NCBI GenBank assembly: GCA_964619175.1
Contig: CAZUEE010000001.1
Coordinates: 1 to 64,000 of the forward strand
DNA length: 64,000 nucleotides
Direction: 5' to 3'
From: Brachyspira sp964619175
Lineage (GTDB): Bacteria > Spirochaetota > Brachyspiria > Brachyspirales > Brachyspiraceae
Part shown: in pieces, positions 16,372-27,053 of the stretch
Position numbering within the stretch: the first letter of the stretch is position 1
Layout: each line of letters starts with the position of its first letter
The notes under the pieces: generated by a model
The model's database searches: none
Told to the model about the DNA's origin: nothing
Seen by the model: only the letters and a program-made list of their open reading frames with translations
Program-made: the position numbers and the translations under genes

Positions 16372-17553
16372 ATGATACCAAAATTACATTTGAAAATAGT
16401 AGAAAGATTCAGGGAGATTTTCGGGCAAAAAGGCGACGCTAAATTGTATTTTGCGCCGGGAAAAGTTAATATAATCGGCGAACTTATAGATTATTCGGGC
16501 GGAAATACGATAACGGCAGCTATAGATAGAGGAACTTATATAGTTGCAAGAAAGCGACCCGATTCTAAAGTTAATGTTTACGCTCATTCATTTAAAGCTA
16601 GAAAATCGTTTTCTTTAGACGATTTAGAAAAAACTAAAGAAGACGAATGGCTTATATACTTTAAGGGAGTATATTCGAATCTGCTAGAAAAAGGCTATAA
16701 AGTCACGGGAATCGACATATATGTTTATACTGATTTGCCTTTCAATACTTCTTTAGCTTCCTCGAGTTCTCTATGCGCCTGTTTAACTTATGCTATTTTA
16801 GATTTAAACGGAATATATAATGTAGAGCCTTTGGAAAAAGCAAAATTATCCTACGAAGGCGAAAAAAAATACGCTTCGCAAAAAACTTCTTTAACCGACC
16901 ATGTCACGATATTTATGGGTAAAGAAAATCAATTATTTTTCTTTAATATGAACTCTTTAGAATATGAATATTTCGATTTCAATTTTGGCGAATATTGTAT
17001 GGCGGTTGTAAACAGCAATAAAAAGCGAAATTCAAGCGATAGCGAATATAATGCAAGAAGAAGAGAATGCGAAAATGCCTATAAAAAACTTAAAGAGAAA
17101 AAACCAAATTTGAAATCCTTATGCGATTTAAAGCCTAAAGACGCCGAATTTATAAAATCTAATCTTCAAAACAAAGAAATGCGAAGAGCTTTATATGTTT
17201 CAGCCGAACAGGATAGAGTTAATCAGGCGGTTAAAGCTATAAAAAAAGGCTCTATAAAAGATTTGGGCTCTTTAATACTCAAAACACATGAAGGATTAAG
17301 CAAATTATACGAAGTTTCGACGGCGGAGTTGGATATTTTGGTGGAAGAATCGATAAATATGGACGGAGTTATGGGAGTTTGTATGATTGGAACGGGATTT
17401 GGAGGCGGAGTTTTAATGTTCCTTAAAAAAACCGAAGTTGAAAATGTTATAGAAAATCTTTATGCAAAATATAAAGAAAAAACTAGAAGAGACGCCGATG
17501 TTTATATAGTAAAACCTTCAAACGGAACGAGAATCCTTCCCGTAGAAGAGTAG
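16372..17553 (+). CDS. Galactokinase-like GHMP kinase with altered sugar-binding motif
   Basis: This 393-residue GHMP-superfamily kinase has galactokinase architecture: the sugar-binding signature APGKVNIIGELIDYSGG (residues 28-44), the ATP loop SLASSSSLCAC, a probable catalytic Asp176 (SLTDHVTIF) and the C-terminal GTGFGGGVLMFL. Family galactokinases have GEHTDYN and MDQ at these sites. Here the sugar-contacting His is Leu38 and MDQ is TDH. That may mean a different sugar, or simply a deep-branching galactokinase. No other Leloir genes are adjacent. A kinase activity is likely; galactose as substrate is uncertain. Confidence 0.75.
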   Translation: MIPKLHLKIVERFREIFGQKGDAKLYFAPGKVNIIGELIDYSGGNTITAAIDRGTYIVARKRPDSKVNVYAHSFKARKSFSLDDLEKTKEDEWLIYFKGVYSNLLEKGYKVTGIDIYVYTDLPFNTSLASSSSLCACLTYAILDLNGIYNVEPLEKAKLSYEGEKKYASQKTSLTDHVTIFMGKENQLFFFNMNSLEYEYFDFNFGEYCMAVVNSNKKRNSSDSEYNARRRECENAYKKLKEKKPNLKSLCDLKPKDAEFIKSNLQNKEMRRALYVSAEQDRVNQAVKAIKKGSIKDLGSLILKTHEGLSKLYEVSTAELDILVEESINMDGVMGVCMIGTGFGGGVLMFLKKTEVENVIENLYAKYKEKTRRDADVYIVKPSNGTRILPVEE

Positions 17554-17587
17554 TGGAAAATAAATATAATAAAAGTTGGAAATTAAA

Positions 17588-18692
17588 ATGACATTATCAG
17601 AAATAAAAAATATCGTATCGGACATTAAAGAACAAACGGAAATTTTAAGGGGGTATCTTTGACCCAGATTCGATTTATAAAAGAATAAAAGAGATTGAAG
17701 AAATATCTTCGAAAGACGATTTTTGGAACGACAATATATCCGCTCAAAAATTAATGAAAGAGAGAATGATTCTGCTTGATAAAATAGAACCGGTTGACAA
17801 TCTTATAAAAAATGCGAATAATATATACGAACTTACGGAACTTGCCATAAACTCTAACGATAGCGAAATGGAAGCGGAACTTGAAAACGAATGTTTAGAA
17901 TTGCAAAAAGTTTTTAACGAACTTGAAACTAAAAATTTATTTTCGGGAGAATTCGACAGCAAGAACGCTTATTTGACTTTAAATGCTGGTGCTGGCGGAA
18001 CGGAAAGTTGCGATTGGGCTTCGATGCTTTCGAGAATGTATGTTCGTTTTTGCGAAAGGCATGGATGGACGGTTGAAACTACGGACGAACTTCCCGGAGA
18101 CGAGGCTGGAATAAAGCAGATAAGTTTTTACATTCAAGGCTTATACGCATACGGATATTTGCGTTCGGAAATAGGAGTTCATAGACTTGTGCGAATATCT
18201 CCATTTGATGCCAACGCTAAAAGACATACTTCCTTCGTGGCAGTTAGCGTTATGCCCGATATAGACGAAGATATAGAAGTCGACATAAATCAGGCAGATT
18301 TAAGAATAGACACTTACAGAGCTTCTGGAGCTGGAGGACAGCATGTAAATAAAACTTCTTCTGCTATAAGAATAACTCATATACCGACAAATATCGTAGT
18401 TCAATGTCAGGCGGAAAGAAGTCAACATAATAATAAAGATATGGCGATGAAGATGCTTAAGGCGAAACTCTATCAGCTTGAAAAAGAAAAATTGGATAGA
18501 GAGAAACAAAAAATAGCGGGAGAAAAAACGGATATCGCTTGGGGAAATCAAATCAGAAGTTATGTGTTTCAACCTTATCAGTTGGTTAAAGACTTGAGGA
18601 CGGGACATGAAAGCGGAAATATGAATTCGGTTATGGACGGAAACATAGACGAATTTATAGCGTCTTATTTGAAACGGCAGATTAGCAAATAG
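17588..18692 (+). CDS. prfB: Peptide chain release factor 2, with programmed +1 frameshift
   Basis: RF2 releases peptides at UGA and UAA. The first 24 codons (17588-17659) are followed by an in-frame TGA at 17660-17662; translation continues in the +1 frame from GAC 17661, giving 367 residues. The second frame holds the RF2 signature HRLVRISPFDANAKRHTSF and the catalytic GGQ at 249-251 (SGAGGQHVNKTSSAIRI). A decoder ignoring the frameshift would start the protein at 17754 and lose about 55 residues. uvrB begins 12 bp downstream. Confidence 0.96.
17648..17663 (+). promoter_or_regulatory. prfB: RF2 autoregulatory +1 frameshift site
   Basis: The sequence AGGGGGTATCTTTGAC contains an internal Shine-Dalgarno-like AGGGGG, the slippery CTT and the stop TGA followed by C. 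It is identical in form to the classical RF2 frameshift signal, so low RF2 levels favour frameshifting and RF2 synthesis. Confidence 0.95.
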
Positions 18693-18704
18693 ATTATAAA
18701 TATT

Positions 18705-20726
<2,022 letters not shown>

Positions 20727-20821
20727 AAATTAAAAAAATGACTACAAAATGAAAATCACTACACAGAAATTATAAATATGCTTAAACCATATAAATTTTT
20801 ACAGAAAAAAGTAATAAATAA

Positions 20822-21286
20822 TTAACTTTTAGTTTTTTCAATTAGTTTAATATCGCTTATTATCATATTTTTATCGACGGCTTTACACATATCCCATATT
20901 GTAAGAGAGGCAATACTCACGGCAGTTAAACTCTCCATTTCTATACCCGTTTTATAATTACACTTACAATAAGATTCTATAACTATGCCATCTTCTTCAA
21001 TTATAAAATCTAAAGATACTTTTTCTATATTTATATTATGACATAAAGGGATTAAATTCGAAGTCTGTTTCGCTCCGATTATGCCTGCAATTCTTGATAC
21101 GGATAAAACATCGCCTTTCTTAATATTATTTTCATTTATAAGTTTAAGTGTATCTTTAGATAAATAAATTTTTCCTCTTGCTTTTGCAGTTCTTGCTACA
21201 TTTTTTTTATTCGATATTTCAACCATATTTGCTTTACCGCTACTGTCTATATGAGTTAATTTTTTATTATAATTATTATTAGACAT
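20822..21286 (-). CDS. moaC: Cyclic pyranopterin monophosphate synthase
   Basis: This 154-residue enzyme completes the first step of molybdenum cofactor synthesis, turning the MoaA product into cyclic pyranopterin monophosphate. Family marks are LTHIDSSGKANMVEIS, AGIIGAKQTSNLIPLCH and the C-terminal GIEMESLTAVSIASLTIWDMCKA, with catalytic Lys and His in those segments. It starts 1 bp after moaA and is the last gene of the molybdenum run. No clear terminator hairpin is seen between it and the convergent uvrB. Confidence 0.95.
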   Translation of the reverse strand: MSNNNYNKKLTHIDSSGKANMVEISNKKNVARTAKARGKIYLSKDTLKLINENNIKKGDVLSVSRIAGIIGAKQTSNLIPLCHNINIEKVSLDFIIEEDGIVIESYCKCNYKTGIEMESLTAVSIASLTIWDMCKAVDKNMIISDIKLIEKTKS

Positions 21287-21287
21287 T

Positions 21288-22085
21288 TTAGCCCCCTATC
21301 ATACTCAAAGATTCTACATCGCTATAACTTCCACTTTTAGGTTTAATATTTATTGATTGTATTATAGAGCCTCTTATATCGTTAAAATCCACTTTAACTT
21401 TTATATTGCTATGAAGACAGCTAAGCAAATATCCATCCGAAAGTAATCTAATTTTATTACAATATTTACATTTCATTGGTCTATCATATTCTGAAGAATC
21501 TTCTTTTTGTTCATTAACATTATAAAATTTTATAGTTTGTAATTTGGCGTTAATACTATCTGCATATTTACATAATTCAGGAAGTTCATTTTTACTTATG
21601 TCATCATAAATCACCACATTAATCTTTAATTTAAATCCAAGTTTATAAGCTTCCTCTATTCCTCTTAAAACTAAAAATAAATCTCCGCCTCTCGTAATAT
21701 TTTTATATCTTTCGGCATTTAAAGTATCCAAAGAAATATTAATTGAATTTAATCCCGCTTTTTTTAATTTATAAGCCATATTGTAAAGAAAAATTCCATT
21801 GGTAGTCATAGCGATTGTATCTATATTTTCAATAGTGCGAATCATTTTAATAAGCGCTTCTATATTTTTACGAACTAAAGGTTCACCGCCAGTTATTCTA
21901 ATTTTATTAATTCCTAATTTTGAAGCCTCTTTTACTATCTCGTATATTTGCTCGTATCTTAATATATCGTTATGAGATTTTTTTATAATTTCATTTTCAG
22001 GCATACAATAAACGCATTTTAAATTGCATCTGTCCGTAATAGATATTCTCATATAATTAATTTCTCTCTCAAATGAATCTAACAT
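21288..22085 (-). CDS. moaA: GTP 3',8-cyclase MoaA, shortened form
   Basis: This 265-residue radical-SAM enzyme carries the N-terminal cluster Cys20, Cys24, Cys27 (CNLKCVYC), the SAM-binding ITGGEPL, and the MoaA-specific C-terminal cluster C-x2-C-x13-C (CKYCNKIRLLSDGYLLSC). It ends in the GG needed for activity (SMIGG). It is about 60 residues shorter than the usual 320-330; the segment just before the C-terminal cluster is abbreviated. It converts GTP to 3',8-cH2GTP. Its first 17 bp overlap the end of moeA. All catalytic motifs remain, so it should be active. Confidence 0.92.
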   Translation of the reverse strand: MLDSFEREINYMRISITDRCNLKCVYCMPENEIIKKSHNDILRYEQIYEIVKEASKLGINKIRITGGEPLVRKNIEALIKMIRTIENIDTIAMTTNGIFLYNMAYKLKKAGLNSINISLDTLNAERYKNITRGGDLFLVLRGIEEAYKLGFKLKINVVIYDDISKNELPELCKYADSINAKLQTIKFYNVNEQKEDSSEYDRPMKCKYCNKIRLLSDGYLLSCLHSNIKVKVDFNDIRGSIIQSINIKPKSGSYSDVESLSMIGG

Positions 22086-23286
22086 CTACTATATCTCCCG
22101 ATTTTATATTTTCAATTCCTATATCTATTTTTAATATTCCGTTAGCTTCGGAAAAAGATGATATCATAGAAGAATTATTATAATTTATAAGGTTAGCGTA
22201 TAATTTTGTATTTTCAAAATATAATTGAACTGGGACATATTCAAGCCTTTCAGTATCCCTTCTATTAAAATTTTCAGAAAGTATGGCATTTATATAACTA
22301 TTGTCATATAATAATCCTAATGAAGATAATATATAAGGTTTAACCATAATTTCAAAAGTCATATAAGCCGATACGGAATTGCCGGGCAAAGCAAAAACAG
22401 CTTTATTATTAAACTTTCCAAAAAATAGAGGCTTGCCGGGCTTCATAGCCAAACCATGAAATATTTGATTAACTCCTATATCGCATAATATTTTATAAAC
22501 ATAATCAAAATCTCCCATAGATACTCCGCCTGTTATTAAAACTATATCATTTTCATTTATAGCTTTATCAAGTATCGTTCTTATTTCATTTTTATCGTCT
22601 TTTACTCTTCCGTAAAATTTACCATTACAAGACAAATCTAAGGCGCTGTTTAAAAGCATAGGAGCATTAGCATCATATATTTCGCCTTCTTTTAAAACAT
22701 CTCCAATATCCGCTATTTCATTACCATTTGAAATAACGGCGACATTAATTTTCTTTTTAACATCTATTTTATCGTATCCAAATCCCGAAAGTATGGCTAT
22801 ATCTTTAGGCATAAGAATTTTTTTATTAAGTATTTTTTCACCTATTTTTTTATTATTTCCTTTCTTTATTATATTATTTAAATTTTCTTTTTTAGTAAAT
22901 TTTATAAAAGTTTTCCCATCTTCTTCATATTCTTTAGTCCATTCTATTCTTTGAACAAAATCGCATCCTTTGGGAACAACTGCTCCTGTCATAATTTTAA
23001 CGCATTCTCCATCTTTAATTTCTATATTCTTAAAAGAACCTGCCTCTATTATACAATTTTCTATTAATGTATAAGTATCTCCGTTATAATTCGTATAAGC
23101 GTAACCATCCATAGAAGATTTATTGAAAGGAGGGTCGTCAGTTTTTGCAAATGTTTCGTTAGACAAAACCCTATTATAAGATTCAAATATTGATATATTC
23201 TCATCTCCATAATCTTCAATATTTTTTAAAACTAACTTTAACGCATCATCCGGATGTAAAAATGTTCTTGCCATTATTTTCTCCAA
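22069..23286 (-). CDS. moeA: Molybdopterin molybdenumtransferase MoeA
   Basis: This 405-residue enzyme inserts molybdate into adenylated molybdopterin. Family segments are PPFNKSSMDGYA, the domain III MoCF fold with VAVISNGNEI and LITGGVSMGDFDYV, and KPGKPLFFGKFNNKAVFALPGNSVSA, followed by the C-terminal beta domain. It lies between the molybdate ABC transporter and moaA, overlapping moaA by 17 bp. Length and motifs are normal. Confidence 0.94.
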   Translation of the reverse strand: MEKIMARTFLHPDDALKLVLKNIEDYGDENISIFESYNRVLSNETFAKTDDPPFNKSSMDGYAYTNYNGDTYTLIENCIIEAGSFKNIEIKDGECVKIMTGAVVPKGCDFVQRIEWTKEYEEDGKTFIKFTKKENLNNIIKKGNNKKIGEKILNKKILMPKDIAILSGFGYDKIDVKKKINVAVISNGNEIADIGDVLKEGEIYDANAPMLLNSALDLSCNGKFYGRVKDDKNEIRTILDKAINENDIVLITGGVSMGDFDYVYKILCDIGVNQIFHGLAMKPGKPLFFGKFNNKAVFALPGNSVSAYMTFEIMVKPYILSSLGLLYDNSYINAILSENFNRRDTERLEYVPVQLYFENTKLYANLINYNNSSMISSFSEANGILKIDIGIENIKSGDIVDVRFI

Positions 23287-23307
23287 AATATTAAAAGTTT
23301 AATTTTT

Positions 23308-24369
23308 TTATCTTAAAAATAAAATACTTTCTCTTTTAAAACCTAAATTTATAATATTCTCTATTTTATAATTTTTAGAGTAATTTTCTTTACTAAACTC
23401 CCAAACTATATTAACATTATCTTTAGACTTTAATGGCTTAAGTATTATCATATAGGAAAATATATCTTCGATGACTTTCACTATTTTACATTCCAAATTA
23501 AATACATCATCGTTCAATATATTGTTAAAATTGTCAAAAAAATAATGCGCTCTTATACCTATATAATTTATATTATTGTCATTAAAACTATTCTTAAACT
23601 CTAAAGTTATATTCCAATCGATTATTTCTATTTTTTTATCGGATATAACTTTTACCTTTGAAAAATTTTTACATCCTGTTAAAATGGCCGCAAAATGAGT
23701 TCTGGGAGCGCTAAATAAGTTATATTTACTTTCGATTATGTCAAATTTTCCGCTATTTAAAACGCCAATCTTATCGCATATTCTATAAACTTCGTCTCTA
23801 CTATGTGAAACAAATAAAGAAACTCCGTCAAAACCTTTAATCTTATCCATAATAAACTGCTCAAGTTCCCATTTTATATAATAATCTAAAGCGCTTAAAG
23901 GTTCGTCAAGCATTAATATATTTGGGGAAGATATAAATATTCTTGCCAATGCCGTTCTCTGTTGTTCGCCTCCCGATATTTCTCTCGGATATCTATTTCT
24001 TATTTTATATATAAAAAATTTTTTCATTATATCTTCCATACTGTTAAAGGATTTATTTTTATCTCTTATTCCAGATTTTATATTCTCTTCAACTGTCATA
24101 TTTGGAAATAATGCGTAATTTTGAAATAAAAAACCTACATTTCTCTTTTGCGGTATTATATTAATATTCTTTTTAGAATCAAAAAAAACTTTTCCGTTAT
24201 ATTCTATATGTCCACTGTCAGGTTTTTCTATTCCAGATATACATTTCAAAACCATACTTTTACCACTACCTGAAGCTCCCAAAATTGCAAAAACATCTTT
24301 ATCTACTTCAAATCGTATATCCAAATTGAAATTGGATAATTTTTTTTTAATATCTACTATTAATCCCAT
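23308..24369 (-). CDS. modC: Molybdate ABC transporter ATP-binding protein
   Basis: This 353-residue ATPase has Walker A GASGSGKS, Q-loop LFQNYALFPNMTVEENI, ABC signature ISGGEQQRTALARIF, Walker B ILMLDEPLSALD and H-loop LFVSHSRDE. A C-terminal region of about 120 residues follows that may be a reduced TOBE/molybdate-sensing domain. It powers molybdate import with ModA and ModB, encoded immediately upstream. Tungstate transport cannot be excluded from sequence. Confidence 0.9.
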   Translation of the reverse strand: MGLIVDIKKKLSNFNLDIRFEVDKDVFAILGASGSGKSMVLKCISGIEKPDSGHIEYNGKVFFDSKKNINIIPQKRNVGFLFQNYALFPNMTVEENIKSGIRDKNKSFNSMEDIMKKFFIYKIRNRYPREISGGEQQRTALARIFISSPNILMLDEPLSALDYYIKWELEQFIMDKIKGFDGVSLFVSHSRDEVYRICDKIGVLNSGKFDIIESKYNLFSAPRTHFAAILTGCKNFSKVKVISDKKIEIIDWNITLEFKNSFNDNNINYIGIRAHYFFDNFNNILNDDVFNLECKIVKVIEDIFSYMIILKPLKSKDNVNIVWEFSKENYSKNYKIENIINLGFKRESILFLR

Positions 24370-24377
24370 AAAACAAA

Positions 24378-25058
24378 TTAAATACCTTGTTTATAATATT
24401 TTTTTATAAAAGATGCGCTTGGAACAAATATATTCATAAGCATAATACTTATAAAAGATATAGAAACTATTATTATAACCCACTTAAAGGCAAGTTCTCT
24501 GTCTCCCGATTGAACTGCCGTATAAATAGCAAGAGATATTGTCTGAGTTTTATTTGGTATATTTCCCGCTATCATTATTGTAGCTCCAAACTCTCCAAGC
24601 GAACGAGTAAACGATAATATAGTTCCCGATAATATTGATTGCCAGCTATTTGGTAATATTATTTTCCAAAATATCCAATTTTCCGATTTTCCTAAAGTTC
24701 TAGCCGCATTTATTACATTATTGTCAATCTGTTCAAAAGCCCCCCTACTCGTTCTATACATTAAAGGAAAGGCGACTATAAAAGAAGCTAATATAGCGCC
24801 TTTTAAATCAAATACAAATGAAATTCCTACTTTACTCAACAAACCACCTATAAAAGAATTCCTGCCAAAAATTAAAAGTAGAAAAAATCCCACAACCGTA
24901 GGAGGCAGAACTAAAGGTAAGGTAAATATTATATCAAACAAAAAAGAAATTTTTTTTATACGAACAATTATTATAGCGGCATATATTCCAACAAAAAAAG
25001 TTATTATAGTCGAAACAAAAGCCACTTCAATAGATAATATAAAAGGAGTCATTTCCAT
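24378..25058 (-). CDS. modB: Molybdate ABC transporter permease
   Basis: This 226-residue inner-membrane protein has about five or six membrane helices and the ModB hallmarks LPLVLPPTVVGFFLL and the EAA-loop AARTLGKSENWIFWKIILP, which contacts ModC, followed by RSLGEFGATIMIAGNIP. It forms the channel of the importer. Encoded between modA and modC, 38 bp after modA. Confidence 0.93.
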   Translation of the reverse strand: MEMTPFILSIEVAFVSTIITFFVGIYAAIIIVRIKKISFLFDIIFTLPLVLPPTVVGFFLLLIFGRNSFIGGLLSKVGISFVFDLKGAILASFIVAFPLMYRTSRGAFEQIDNNVINAARTLGKSENWIFWKIILPNSWQSILSGTILSFTRSLGEFGATIMIAGNIPNKTQTISLAIYTAVQSGDRELAFKWVIIIVSISFISIMLMNIFVPSASFIKKYYKQGI

Positions 25059-25096
25059 TTTGCAATTTACCTTACAATTAATAGTTTTAATATTAT

Positions 25097-25876
25097 TTAT
25101 TCATTAGCTGAACTAAAGCCATATCTTTTAAATATTTCCATAGAAGAGTCTGTAGAAATATAATCTATAAACTTTTGAGCCTCTTCTACATTACTAGAAG
25201 AATTTATAATAGCTATAGGATAAATAACTCTTTTATGGCTTCCTTCTGGAGCTTGAGTTATTATATTTATATTATTAGCTATTTTAGCGTCAGTTTCATA
25301 AACTATACCACAATCTACCTCGCCCGTTTCAACCCATGAAAGAACATTCCTAACATCCGAACCATAAATAGATTTAGATTTAACGATATCCAAGATTGAT
25401 AAATTATTTAATATTTCTTCAGAATATTGACCAACCGGAACACTTTTAGGTTCTCCAAGTCCTATTTTTTTTACATTAGGATTAGCCAAGTCGTTAAAGG
25501 ATTTTATATTTAAAGTAGAATCAACCGGCGTAATAAGGACAACTTTATTTTCTAATAAATTCTTTCTCGTATCTATCTCTATTAATCCTTTTTCTTCCAA
25601 AGCATCCATCTGCTTTTGGGCTGCAGAAAAGAATATATCCGCGGGCGAACCCGATTCTATTTGAGTTTGTAAAGCTCCAGACGATGCAAATGAAAATGTC
25701 ACCGTAACTCCCGTTGTGTCTTTATAGGTTATGGCAAGTTCGGTTAATACATCCGTTAAACTTGCAGCAGCCAATACTAAAACTTCTTTACCTTCTGTAT
25801 CTCCTGTTTTTGGATTGCAAGAAACAATACCAAATAAAGATACTGCCAACAAAAATTTTAACTTGTTCTTGAACAT
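25097..25876 (-). CDS. modA: Molybdate-binding lipoprotein ModA
   Basis: I start this at ATG 25876, which has a strong TAAGGAGAAATTTT ribosome site, giving 259 residues. The N-terminus MFKNKLKFLLAVSLFGIVSC ends in a lipobox with acylated Cys20, so it should be membrane-anchored in the periplasm. Binding-protein segments are LVLAAASLTDVL, FSFASSGALQTQIESGSPADIFFSA and SIYGSDVRNVLSWVETGEVDCGIVYETDA, matching ModA oxyanion contacts (Ser, Ser, Tyr). It delivers molybdate to ModBC. A promoter with a long T-run spacer lies about 45 bp upstream. Confidence 0.94.
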   Translation of the reverse strand: MFKNKLKFLLAVSLFGIVSCNPKTGDTEGKEVLVLAAASLTDVLTELAITYKDTTGVTVTFSFASSGALQTQIESGSPADIFFSAAQKQMDALEEKGLIEIDTRKNLLENKVVLITPVDSTLNIKSFNDLANPNVKKIGLGEPKSVPVGQYSEEILNNLSILDIVKSKSIYGSDVRNVLSWVETGEVDCGIVYETDAKIANNINIITQAPEGSHKRVIYPIAIINSSSNVEEAQKFIDYISTDSSMEIFKRYGFSSANE

Positions 25877-25921
25877 AAAATTTCTCCTTAAATTTAAAAA
25901 ATTAATATCTAATAATATCGT

Positions 25922-25951
25922 ATTATAACAAAAAAAAAAAAAAAATGTCAA
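25922..25951 (-). promoter_or_regulatory. modA promoter with homopolymeric T spacer
   Basis: On the minus strand there is a perfect TTGACA (25951-25946), an 18-bp spacer consisting of 16 T residues plus GT, and a perfect TATAAT (25927-25922). It would drive modABC-moeA-moaA-moaC. A run of this length is prone to slippage, and each base gained or lost would change promoter spacing. Confidence 0.75.
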
Positions 25952-25969
25952 CAAAAATATAAAAAAAAA

Positions 25970-26452
25970 TTAATGTTCCGCTCCATTAATCATATCTACA
26001 ATATGAGAAAGCAATGGAATTATTAAATTAATACAAAATATAGCCCCATTCACGCTTCCTGGAAAATTAACCACAAATACTTTATCATTAATACCACTGT
26101 AACCTCTAGATAAAGATGCAAATATGGTTTCTTTCATAGATTCGGCTCTTAAATATTCGGAAATACCCAAAACCTCTTTTTTACAAAAATCTTTTGTAGC
26201 TTCTGGCGTAACATCTCTTTCTGAAAGCCCCGTTCCACCAGTAGTTATTATAATATCAAAATTATCTTTATTTTCTTTTAGAGTATTTAATATTATATCA
26301 TATTTGTCTGGAATAATAATTTTTTCTATTTTGTAAATCAAACTTTCTTTAATAAAATACTTTTCAAGTAAATTTACTATAGCTTTTCCAGATTTATCTT
26401 CGTATACACCATTAAAAGCTCTATCCGATACTGTAATAACAAGTATTCTCAA
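25970..26452 (-). CDS. mogA: Molybdopterin adenylyltransferase, MogA/MoaB family
   Basis: This 160-residue MoCF-fold protein activates molybdopterin with ATP before metal insertion by MoeA. The family motif TTGGTGLSERDVTPEATKDF and the later NFPGSVNGAIFCINLIIPLL are clear. It overlaps the upstream MOSC gene by 32 bp, indicating tight coupling. MogA and MoaB types share these motifs; the short form fits either, so the symbol is provisional. Confidence 0.88.
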   Translation of the reverse strand: MRILVITVSDRAFNGVYEDKSGKAIVNLLEKYFIKESLIYKIEKIIIPDKYDIILNTLKENKDNFDIIITTGGTGLSERDVTPEATKDFCKKEVLGISEYLRAESMKETIFASLSRGYSGINDKVFVVNFPGSVNGAIFCINLIIPLLSHIVDMINGAEH

Positions 26453-26873
26453 TAGTTATATCCCCTCCCTTCACAACGCTTAAAAATATTCCTCTTTGAG
26501 GCATTATGCATGCTCCAACAAGTTTTTTTATATCGCAGCCTTTGTGACATTCCTTGCCTAGCTTTGAAACTCTTAAAATCGTATCCCCTATATATATATT
26601 AGTTCCCAAAGGAAGCGAAAATAGTTCAATACCTTTAGTGGTTATATTCTCCGCATAATCTCCCGGCTTTAATTCTATATTCATTTTTTTATTGTTATAT
26701 TCTATATCCTCTATAGCGAGCATAGAAACCTGCCTATCTTTAGCCCTGCCAAAATGTCCATCATTAAGAACGCCTTTATCTTTTACTAAAGTTATTTTAT
26801 ATACGGGACTTTTAACCGACCCAACTTTCTCTGATATATTCAGAGACACTATACTAAATTTTTTTTTATCCAT
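26421..26873 (-). CDS. MOSC domain protein
   Basis: This 150-residue stand-alone MOSC (molybdenum cofactor sulfurase C-terminal) domain shows KGVLNDGHFGRAKDRQVSMLA, LKPGDYAENITTKGI and LGKECHKGCDI, with the conserved Cys pair near residue 107. MOSC proteins are thought to bind or carry the sulfur of molybdenum cofactor. In this setting, beside hydroxylase and cofactor genes, a role in sulfurating or selenating the Mo centre is plausible but inferred. It overlaps mogA and starts its own small unit 180 bp after the YqeC-MocA gene. Confidence 0.87.
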   Translation of the reverse strand: MDKKKFSIVSLNISEKVGSVKSPVYKITLVKDKGVLNDGHFGRAKDRQVSMLAIEDIEYNNKKMNIELKPGDYAENITTKGIELFSLPLGTNIYIGDTILRVSKLGKECHKGCDIKKLVGACIMPQRGIFLSVVKGGDITIENTCYYSIG

Positions 26874-27053
26874 AAATTTACTAATAAAAATTATTATACA
26901 TAAACTCTCTATTCTATAATAAAGTTTTATGTATTTATTTTATATTTTTCAATAATATTTTCTAAAAAACTTTGTCAAAATTATATTCAAGCAAAGCTTT
27001 ATCTTATTAATATTATAATAAAAATCTTATTTTCAACTATAATTTTTAAAAAT

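Noticed and set aside
17754..18692. prfB starting at internal ATG 17754
   Set aside because: The conserved upstream frame and RF2 frameshift signal place the start at 17588.
25877..25954. Upstream start for modA at 25954
   Set aside because: That frame runs through the promoter and poly-T tract; ATG 25876 has an ideal ribosome site and a proper lipoprotein signal.
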